A stretch of 5,165 nucleotides of DNA from CAYLSO01 sp964386525 (GTDB lineage: Bacteria > Eisenbacteria > RBG-16-71-46 > DASYSL01), in the NCBI GenBank assembly GCA_964386525.1, contig CAYLSO010000218.1:1-5165 (forward strand), in the 5' to 3' direction. Of this stretch, positions 1 to 5,165 are shown one piece after another. The stretch's first letter is position 1, and each line of letters starts with the position of its first letter. A model generated the notes under the pieces. That model was not told the DNA's origin. It did not search any database and was given only the letters and a program-made list of their open reading frames with translations. The translations under genes and the position numbers were made by a program.

Positions 1-525
1 GGGCAGGGCTGCGAACTCGATGTCGGTCAGCACCTCGTCGGCCCGCGCCCGCGTCTTGTAAGGCTTCTCGAAGAAATCGGCGATGGCCACGGTGCGCCGC
101 CCTCGCGGCGACTGCAGCGTCAGCCGCGCGCCGAGCGCGACCAAGGGCGGCACGGTGTCGGCACAGGTGGCGGCGTTCATCACGTTGCCGCCGACGGTGC
201 CGCGGTTGCGGATCTGCGGCGAGCCGACGGCGGCCGCCGCCGCGGCCAGGAGCCCGGCCGCGCGCCGCACCACGGGCGAGGCCGCCATCTCGGCGTGGGT
301 GGCCATCGGCCCGACGCGCACGCCGCCGCCGCGCGCCTCGACGCCCCACAGGGCGCCGACCCGACTGACGTCCACCAGGGCCCGCGGCCACACCGCCCCC
401 GGCCGGCGCAGCTCGATGAGCAGGTCGGTGCCGCCGGCCAGGACCCGGGCGTCGCCGGGATAGGCTTCGAGCGCTTCGCAGGCCTCCTCGACGGAGTCGC
501 AGGCGACGTAGCTAAACGGCTTCAT
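1..525 (-). CDS. FAD-binding subunit of xanthine dehydrogenase-family molybdenum hydroxylase (partial, C-terminus beyond window)
   Basis: Medium subunit of a three-part molybdenum hydroxylase (XdhB/CoxM/YgfM type), which passes electrons from the iron-sulfur subunit to its FAD and then to NAD+ or another acceptor in the cytoplasm. Only 175 residues are visible, against roughly 260-290 for the family, so the C-terminal CO-dehydrogenase-flavoprotein domain is mostly missing. Visible FAD signatures are AGGTDLL at residues 30-36 and GTVGGN at 109-114, followed by the usual NA...AD..PPL stretch (117-128) and a DEVLTDI segment (163-169). The start is the ATG at 525-523. An in-frame TGA at 531-529, two codons upstream, excludes any earlier start. 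The first 14 nt overlap the end of the molybdenum subunit gene, implying translational coupling. A GGTGAG sequence ends 2 nt before the ATG, a weak and closely spaced ribosome site. No stop occurs in frame. The family call is secure; the substrate is not inferable from this subunit. Confidence 0.93.
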   Translation of the reverse strand, partial: MKPFSYVACDSVEEACEALEAYPGDARVLAGGTDLLIELRRPGAVWPRALVDVSRVGALWGVEARGGGVRVGPMATHAEMAASPVVRRAAGLLAAAAAAVGSPQIRNRGTVGGNVMNAATCADTVPPLVALGARLTLQSPRGRRTVAIADFFEKPYKTRARADEVLTDIEFAALP

Positions 526-2878
526 CGCTCACCGGGCGCGTCTTGCACGCGCCGTCCACAGGCAGCTCTCTGTCGAGCGAGCCGCGCGGTCCGCGCCGGC
601 TCAGCTTGTGGCCGAGCCGCACGCGCTCCAGAGTGGCCGGCAGCTCGTCCACCCGCCGGCCCGTGGCGTTGAAGATGGCGTTGACGACGGCGGGCGCGGC
701 GAGCTCGTTGGCCGGCTCGCCGATGGACTTGGCCCCGAACGGCCCCGCCGGATCGGGGTTCTCGACGACGATGGCGCGGATCGACGGCACGTCCATGGCC
801 GTCGGGATCAGGTACTCGTCGAAGTTGAGCTGCTTGGGCACGCCGTCCTCGATCTCGAACTCCTCGAGCAGCCCGTAGCCCAGCCCCATGGCCACGCCGC
901 CGTAGATCTGCGCCTCGACGCCGCTGCGGCTGATCGCCTGGCCCACCTCGTGCGCGGCGACGAAGGCCACCACGTCGGTCTTGCCGGTCTCGGTGTCCAC
1001 CTCGACCTCGGCCACGTTCGCCCCGTAGACGAAGGTGAAGTAGGCGTCGCCCTGCCCGTGCTCCTCGTCCCAGTCGGTGCGCGGCGAGCGGTGCCAGCCG
1101 AAGCCGAACATCGCGCGCCCCTGCCGGAAGCCCTCGAGCGCCAGATCGGCGAAGGCGAGCAGGCGCTCGCCGGTGGCCGCCTCCACCAGGTGCCCGTCGC
1201 GCAGCGCCAGGCCCGCGGCCGGCCGCTCGGTCTTCTGCGCGCCCGCCTCGAGCAGCCCGGCCCGCACGATCTCCGCCGCCTGCTTGGCGGCCCAGCCGCC
1301 CATGATGGTGCCGCGCGAGGCCACGGTGGGCCCCGAGTCGGGCACCCGGCTGGTGTTGGTGTTGAGGAAGCGGATGCGCTCCAGCCCGATGCCCAGCACC
1401 TCGGCGGCGATCAGCGACATCTGCGTCTGCGCGCCCTGGCCCATGTCGGTGACGCCCGAGGAGACGATGACGCTGCCGTCGGTCTGCACCGACACCACCG
1501 TGCCGGCGGCGTCGATGCCTTCGGCCCCCAGCGATACGCCGCGGTAGCTGCACGCCAGGCCGATGCCGCGCTTGCGGGCCGCCGGCGGGGCGGCGCGATA
1601 CGCCTGCCACTTGCGCCGGAAGTCGGCGGCCTCCGCCGCCCGGGTGATCACTTCCTCGAGGCTCACCGTGTGCCCGGCGAGCTTCTGGCCGGTGGCGGTG
1701 ACCGACCCCTGCTCGAAGCAGTTGCGCAGACGGATCTCCAGCGGGTCCACCCCGACGCGCTCGGCCAGTTCGTCCATCAAGGACTCGATGGCGAAGTTCA
1801 CCTGGGGCGAGCCGAAGCCGCGCATGGCGCCGGTGTAGTTGTTGTTGGTGTAGACGGCGTAGACGTCGGTCTTGACGTTGGCGCAGCGGTACGGCCCGGT
1901 GGCCTGAACGACCGAGCGCCAGGTGACGAACGGGCTCATCGAGGCGTACGCCCCGCCGTCGGCCACGCAGCGGATCTCCATGGCGGTGATCGTGCCGTCG
2001 CGCCGGGCGCCCCACTTGTAGTGCATCACGTAGGGGTGGCGCTTGTAGCTCTCCAGCATCGACTCCTCGCGCGTGTTCACCAGCTTCACCGGCCGGCCGG
2101 TGGCGAGCGCGAGCAGCGCGGCGCGGCAGCACATCGCCGTCATGACCTCGTCCTTGCCGCCGAAGGAGCCGCCGAGCGTGGCCTGGACGAGCTGCACCTG
2201 GTTCAAGTCGAGCCGCAGCGCGGCCGCCACCGAACGGCGCGACGAGAAGAGGTTCTGGATGGAGCCGGTGACCCGCACGCCGCCCTGCTCGCCGGGCTCG
2301 GCCAGCACCGCCTCGGGCTCGAGGTACGCGTGCTCGATGAACGGCGTGCAAAAGCGCCGCTCGAGGACGAAGTCGGCCTCGGCGAAGCCCCGCTCGACGT
2401 CGCCGCGGCGCACCTTGTGATGGACGAAGACGTTGTCGTCGCCGTGCAGCTTGGGCGCGTCCGGGCGCATCGCCGCTTCCGGGTCGGAGAGCGTCGGCAG
2501 CGGCTCGTACTCCACCTCGATGAGCGCCAGGGCCTGCTCGGCCACCGCGCGCGACGCCGCCGCCACCAGGGCCACCCCGTCGCCCAGATAGCGCACCCGG
2601 TCGTCGGCCAGGATGCGCTGGTTGGGCGTGACGACGCCGAAGACCTTGCTGCCCGGGATGTCCTTGGCCGTGAGGACGGCGGCCACGCCGCTCAGGCGCT
2701 CGGCCGCCGACGTGTCGATGCGCAGGATGCGGGCGTGCGGGTGCCGGGCGCGCAGGACACGGCCCACGAGCTGGTGGGCGGCGCCGTAGTCCTCGGCGAA
2801 CTTGGCCCGGCCGGTGACCTTGCCCCAGGCGTCCACGCGCCTCTGGCGGGTGCCGACGATGTGATGATCAGGGCTCAT
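512..2878 (-). CDS. Molybdopterin-binding large subunit of xanthine dehydrogenase-family hydroxylase
   Basis: A complete 788-residue catalytic subunit of the XdhA/XdhD/CoxL family, which hydroxylates N-heterocycles or aldehydes at a molybdenum-cytosine-dinucleotide centre. The a/b hammerhead domain begins near residue 20 (KVTGRAKFAEDY), followed by the two molybdenum-binding domains. By motif alignment with bovine xanthine oxidase from memory, Q208 matches Q767, F239 (GGSFGGKD, 236-243) matches F798, R321 matches R880, R353 (AMRGFG) matches R912, Q481 (MGQG) matches Q1040 and E721 (SIGEP) matches the catalytic E1261. Spacings agree: 31 residues for Q208-F239 and 32 for R321-R353. Having both arginines and the glutamate favours a purine-like substrate over CO; there is no CoxL-type Cys active-site loop. 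D243 replaces bovine E802 and M664 replaces Q1194. The ATG at 2878 has GGAG 8 nt upstream and gives a family-like N-terminus. The reading frame is open much further upstream, but that part is antiparallel-free overlap with the hydrolase gene and not family-like. The stop is TAG. Residues after about 755 form a basic tail. Selenium dependence cannot be read from the sequence. Confidence 0.95.
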   Translation of the reverse strand: MSPDHHIVGTRQRRVDAWGKVTGRAKFAEDYGAAHQLVGRVLRARHPHARILRIDTSAAERLSGVAAVLTAKDIPGSKVFGVVTPNQRILADDRVRYLGDGVALVAAASRAVAEQALALIEVEYEPLPTLSDPEAAMRPDAPKLHGDDNVFVHHKVRRGDVERGFAEADFVLERRFCTPFIEHAYLEPEAVLAEPGEQGGVRVTGSIQNLFSSRRSVAAALRLDLNQVQLVQATLGGSFGGKDEVMTAMCCRAALLALATGRPVKLVNTREESMLESYKRHPYVMHYKWGARRDGTITAMEIRCVADGGAYASMSPFVTWRSVVQATGPYRCANVKTDVYAVYTNNNYTGAMRGFGSPQVNFAIESLMDELAERVGVDPLEIRLRNCFEQGSVTATGQKLAGHTVSLEEVITRAAEAADFRRKWQAYRAAPPAARKRGIGLACSYRGVSLGAEGIDAAGTVVSVQTDGSVIVSSGVTDMGQGAQTQMSLIAAEVLGIGLERIRFLNTNTSRVPDSGPTVASRGTIMGGWAAKQAAEIVRAGLLEAGAQKTERPAAGLALRDGHLVEAATGERLLAFADLALEGFRQGRAMFGFGWHRSPRTDWDEEHGQGDAYFTFVYGANVAEVEVDTETGKTDVVAFVAAHEVGQAISRSGVEAQIYGGVAMGLGYGLLEEFEIEDGVPKQLNFDEYLIPTAMDVPSIRAIVVENPDPAGPFGAKSIGEPANELAAPAVVNAIFNATGRRVDELPATLERVRLGHKLSRRGPRGSLDRELPVDGACKTRPVSDEAV

Positions 2879-2922
2879 CGATCGCGCTCCGTGCCGCCCG
2901 GGCAGCCCGAGCGACGGCCACA
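2879..2922 (-). other. 44-bp spacer between hydrolase and molybdenum subunit genes
   Basis: The only non-coding stretch in the window. It carries the ribosome site of the molybdenum subunit gene. It also has a loop-less near-palindrome (2893-2906) centred on CCCGGG, without a T tract, so no terminator is supported. No promoter elements are recognisable. The two genes are therefore probably cotranscribed. Confidence 0.6.
2887..2890 (-). promoter_or_regulatory. Ribosome binding site of molybdenum subunit gene
   Basis: GGAG on the minus strand, 8 nt before the ATG at 2878. This spacing is ideal and decides the start, because the same frame stays open for over 1.2 kb upstream. Confidence 0.75.
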
Positions 2923-4479
2923 CTATAGCCCCGCGGCGTCCACGAAGGCACTGGGGAACCGCGCCAGGAACGCCGCGGTCAACTCGACCTCGCGCGTGTC
3001 CACGCACTCCCCGGTGGTGTGGGCGTGCTGCTCCACGCCGGGGCCGAAGCCCACGATCGCCGGATGGCGGACCGCCCCGGAGACGACCCAGCCCTTGCGC
3101 TCCGGCACGGCCACCGCGCGGTCCTCCGCCGCCACCGCGTAGCCCACGCCGTCGGTCGAGAAGCGCCAGCTGTCCAGGAGCGGCTCGGCCCGCAGACGAC
3201 CGCCTTGATAGGCCGCGGCGCGGCGCCCGACCGTGTCGCGATAGGCGGCGACGGCCGCCCGCATACCGGGGTGGTCCTCCGGCGTCACCCAGCCCATGTA
3301 GACCATCCGGTTGCCGGGCACGACCCCGCGCCAGGTGGGAGCCACGTAGCTGGGCACGCGCGGCTCGACACGCAGCCCCGCGGCGCGGGCCGCGCGCACG
3401 CTCTCCAGGGATTCGACCTCGGCCAGCCCCCGCTCCGGCGTCTCGCCGATGGTCAGCCGGCGGTCGAGGCGGAAGACGAAGCGCGACGGCACCGCGCAAT
3501 CGCTCGGCGTTTCGAGCGCCGCCCAGGTCGCCGTCCGGGTGCCCGGCCCGACGAGCGCGTGCCCGAGGAAGCCCTCGCCGCGCGCGGCGCGCGCCGCGGC
3601 CTCGGCCAGGATGGCTCCACCGTATTCGAGCGGGTTCAAGCCCAGGTGCGGCATGGAGCCGTGCGCCGGCTTGCCGGTGACCGTCACCTCGATCTGCATG
3701 CGCCCGCGCTGACCGCGGCAGATGCGCAGCGGCCCGTGCTCGAGGTGCCCGCTCGGCTCGGTGAGCACGACGCAGTCGGGCAGCCGCTCGGGCTCCGCGC
3801 CCGGCCACTCGTGCCGGGCCATCCACGCCGGGCCGCCGCCCTCGTTCTCCTCCTCGGCGGCAGTCACATAGGAACGCACGATGACGCCGCGCAGGGCGCC
3901 GGCCGGGACCAGCTCGCGCAACAGCCGCATGGCCAGCATCTGCGCCGCCACGCCGCCGAGCTGATCGGCGCTGCCGCGCCCGAAGAGCAGGTGGTGGCGC
4001 CCGGCCCCGGGCGGCAGGCCACCCAGCTCGCGCTCGAGCGCCGCCCAGTCCACCCGCGCCGGATCGCTGAGCCCCCGGTAGGGGTCGATGCCGCCGCCCA
4101 GCGCGCCGAGCCACGTCTCGCGCAGCGCCCGCACAGTGTCGGCGTGCCCGTCGAAGACGACCAAGCGCTTGGCCGCCCGCGGCACGCCGTCGGCTCGGTC
4201 CTCGAGCGACCAGACCAGGTTGCCGAACGCGTCGATCTCCACCTCGCGCGCGTCCGCCGCCGCGCCCATCTCCACCACGGCCCGCCGCAGGTATTCCAGG
4301 CGCGGCCCCTCGTGGTTCCGGATGCCGCAGTCGGGGTCGCCGCCATCCTCGGGCCGGCGCCCCACGAAGTCGTCGGGGATGCGGATGGCCTCGCGCAGGA
4401 CGGCCAGCGCCAGCGGCAGGTCCCGGGCCGCCAGAGCGGCGGCCCGGGCGCCGAGTTCGGAAGGGTCCGGCGCGCTCAA
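2923..4479 (-). CDS. ygeY: YgeY-family M20 metallohydrolase (long form, TTG start)
   Basis: A zinc-type M20 hydrolase of the YgeY family ('selenium metabolism-linked hydrolase'), relatives of which cleave amide, peptide or N-carbamoyl bonds. The predicted location is cytoplasmic: no signal peptide or membrane segment is seen. Dinuclear metal-site residues are all present: H112 and D114 (DGHADTV), bridging D172 (GRGSADQLGG), general base E209 with ligand E210 (TAAEEENEGG), E241 (LTEPS) and H487 (HAHTTG). YgeY-specific blocks are CRGQRGRMQI (254-263), HGSMP (273-277), TPSDCAV (324-330), DRRLTIGET (339-347), WRFSTDGV (438-445) and GFGPG (477-481). The length is 518 residues, against about 400 in E. 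coli YgeY. The excess lies in insertions near residues 36-58, 127-160 and 446-472. No ATG or GTG fits the N-terminus. TTG at 4479 overlaps the ygeW stop (TTGA) and has GGAGAAG 8 nt upstream. The stop is TAG. Physical coupling to ygeW and a molybdenum hydroxylase supports a shared catabolic role. The exact substrate is unknown; other M20 amidohydrolase activities are possible. Confidence 0.92.
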   Translation of the reverse strand: MSAPDPSELGARAAALAARDLPLALAVLREAIRIPDDFVGRRPEDGGDPDCGIRNHEGPRLEYLRRAVVEMGAAADAREVEIDAFGNLVWSLEDRADGVPRAAKRLVVFDGHADTVRALRETWLGALGGGIDPYRGLSDPARVDWAALERELGGLPPGAGRHHLLFGRGSADQLGGVAAQMLAMRLLRELVPAGALRGVIVRSYVTAAEEENEGGGPAWMARHEWPGAEPERLPDCVVLTEPSGHLEHGPLRICRGQRGRMQIEVTVTGKPAHGSMPHLGLNPLEYGGAILAEAAARAARGEGFLGHALVGPGTRTATWAALETPSDCAVPSRFVFRLDRRLTIGETPERGLAEVESLESVRAARAAGLRVEPRVPSYVAPTWRGVVPGNRMVYMGWVTPEDHPGMRAAVAAYRDTVGRRAAAYQGGRLRAEPLLDSWRFSTDGVGYAVAAEDRAVAVPERKGWVVSGAVRHPAIVGFGPGVEQHAHTTGECVDTREVELTAAFLARFPSAFVDAAGL

Positions 4480-5165
4480 GCGCCGAGCTTCTCCAGGCGG
4501 CCGGCCAGATCCGGCTGCTTGCCGACCGCGAGCAGCGCCATGATGATGTACATCTTCTTCTGCGCCTCCTCGGCCACGTTGAGCCGGTGCGCGCGCATCA
4601 CCGAGGGCTGCACCTCGTCGCCGATGTCGGCCGGCAGCGGGTGCATGTAGAGCGCCTTGCCGCCCGCCGTCAGCCCCATGCGCCGCTCGTCGCAGATCCA
4701 GTCGCGGTGCTGCGCGTTGCGCTCGAGGGCCCGCTTCTCGATGTCCGCCAGCCCACCCTTGTCGCCGCGCTGGCTGGCGGCCACGCGCTCGAGCATGAGG
4801 TCGTACGGGCCCCAGCTCTTGGGGTAGACCACGTCGGCGCCGCGGAACGCCTCGTCCATCGAATGCGTGATCTCGAAGGAGCCGCCGCCCTCCTGCGCCA
4901 GTTGCTTGGCCGCCGCCACCCGCTCCGGCATCACCTGGTAGCCCTCCGGGTGCGCGAAGACCACGTGCGCCCCGAAGCGCGGCAAGAGCGTGATGATCGC
5001 CTGCGCCACCGACAGCGGCTTGGCGTAGCTGGGCGAGTAGGCCCAGCTCATGGCGATGCGCTTGCCGGCCACGCTGCCCTGGAAGAACTGCAAGAGCCAC
5101 ATGAGGTCGGCGAGCGACTGCGTGGGGTGGTCCACGTCACACTGCAGGTTGACCACCGGCACCTT
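4476..5165 (-). CDS. ygeW: YgeW-type knotted carbamoyltransferase (partial, N-terminus beyond window)
   Basis: C-terminal 229 residues of a carbamoyltransferase of the YgeW family (about 400 residues in E. coli), a relative of ornithine transcarbamylase with a trefoil knot and unsettled substrate. The N-terminal carbamoyl-phosphate domain (S-T-R-T-R motif) is off the right edge. Visible family blocks are NLQCDVDHPTQSLADL, with the HPTQ carbamoyl-phosphate-binding motif at 5118-5129, MSWAYSPSYAKPLSV, FAHPEGYQ, YPKSWGPY and NAQHRDW, all very close to E. coli YgeW as remembered. The segment that binds the second substrate reads HPLP (4632-4643), whereas E. coli YgeW and ornithine transcarbamylases have HCLP; HPLP is typical of aspartate transcarbamylase. 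The frame is open to the window end, and the true start lies outside. The TGA stop overlaps the TTG start of the downstream hydrolase gene. The block-by-block match excludes a housekeeping argF/argI. The substrate is inferred only as a ureido or carbamoyl compound. Confidence 0.93.
   Translation of the reverse strand, partial: KVPVVNLQCDVDHPTQSLADLMWLLQFFQGSVAGKRIAMSWAYSPSYAKPLSVAQAIITLLPRFGAHVVFAHPEGYQVMPERVAAAKQLAQEGGGSFEITHSMDEAFRGADVVYPKSWGPYDLMLERVAASQRGDKGGLADIEKRALERNAQHRDWICDERRMGLTAGGKALYMHPLPADIGDEVQPSVMRAHRLNVAEEAQKKMYIIMALLAVGKQPDLAGRLEKLGA
4488..4494 (-). promoter_or_regulatory. Ribosome binding site for the TTG start of ygeY
   Basis: GGAGAAG on the minus strand, inside the end of ygeW and 8 nt before TTG at 4479. 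It is a strong Shine-Dalgarno match at ideal spacing. It supports the rare start codon, since no ATG or GTG lies in frame near the conserved N-terminus. Confidence 0.75.

Noticed and set aside
83..463. Plus-strand ORF of 126 codons opposite the FAD subunit
   Set aside because: It is a shadow of the FAD-binding domain, with low-complexity composition and no support.
522..2351. Minus-strand 609-codon ORF in a shifted frame of the molybdenum subunit gene
   Set aside because: The translation is Arg/Gly/His-rich and lacks motifs, while the true frame carries every active-site motif without interruption. There is no sign of a frameshift.
2893..2906. Near-palindrome GCCGCCC/GGGCAGC in the 44-bp spacer
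   Set aside because: It has no loop, one mismatch and no following T tract. In DNA this GC-rich such a match is expected by chance, so it is not called as an operator or terminator.
608..3142. Long plus-strand ORF of 844 codons
   Set aside because: It is antisense to the molybdenum subunit and hydrolase genes. Its composition is Arg/Ala/Gly/His-rich low complexity with no recognisable motif, a typical shadow in high-GC DNA.
2879..4114. Upstream extension of the molybdenum subunit frame (412 extra codons)
   Set aside because: The extension overlaps the hydrolase gene in another frame and translates to Arg/Gly-rich nonsense. The family N-terminus begins at the ATG at 2878 with its own ribosome site.
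3019..4650. Plus-strand ORF of 543 codons
   Set aside because: It lies opposite the conserved YgeY and YgeW genes, has a compositionally biased translation and shows no family motif.
4480..5100. Upstream extension of the hydrolase frame into ygeW
   Set aside because: It overlaps the well-conserved YgeW coding sequence in another frame, and its translation is not family-like.
4476..5165. Housekeeping ornithine or aspartate carbamoyltransferase (argF/pyrB)
   Set aside because: The NLQCDVDHPTQ, WAYSPSY and YPKSWGPY blocks are YgeW-specific, and the gene is coupled to ygeY. HPLP alone does not make it pyrB.

Overview
The window comes from a very GC-rich bacterium (about 70% G+C by eye, not counted) with strong G/C preference at third codon positions. 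This bias also creates long spurious ORFs on the opposite strand. The lineage cannot be fixed from the sequence. A high-GC soil or sediment bacterium (for example a Rokubacteria/Methylomirabilota-like or proteobacterial lineage) would fit, but that is a guess. No mobile element, RNA gene, CRISPR array, convincing promoter or terminator is visible. Coding density is close to 100%: the only spacer is 44 bp.

All four genes lie on the minus strand and read from right to left as one tight, apparently operonic block. (1) 4476-5165: the C-terminal 229 residues of a YgeW-type knotted carbamoyltransferase, cut by the window edge. (2) 2923-4479: a complete, unusually long YgeY-family M20 metallohydrolase of 518 residues. 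It starts at a TTG codon that overlaps the ygeW stop by 4 nt. (3) 512-2878: a complete 788-residue molybdopterin-binding large subunit of the xanthine dehydrogenase family. (4) 1-525: the N-terminal 175 residues of the matching FAD-binding subunit, overlapping gene 3 by 14 nt and running off the left edge.

This gene set is a rearranged, shortened version of the E. coli ygeW-ygeX-ygeY / xdh / ygfM neighbourhood, which has been linked to selenium-dependent molybdenum hydroxylases and, more recently, to anaerobic purine (urate/xanthine) breakdown by gut bacteria. The inferred logic is as follows. The molybdenum hydroxylase oxidises an N-heterocycle (purine-like). The M20 hydrolase cleaves an amide or ureido intermediate. 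The carbamoyltransferase moves a carbamoyl group, possibly in the phosphorolytic, energy-yielding direction. The substrate is not shown by the sequence.

Several details set this version apart. The carbamoyltransferase has HPLP where YgeW/ornithine transcarbamylases have HCLP. The hydrolase carries several insertions relative to E. coli YgeY. The ygeX ammonia-lyase gene normally between ygeW and ygeY is missing from that position. The molybdenum subunit has two uncommon active-site positions (D243 and M664). The [2Fe-2S] subunit is not in view and would be expected beyond the left edge or elsewhere.
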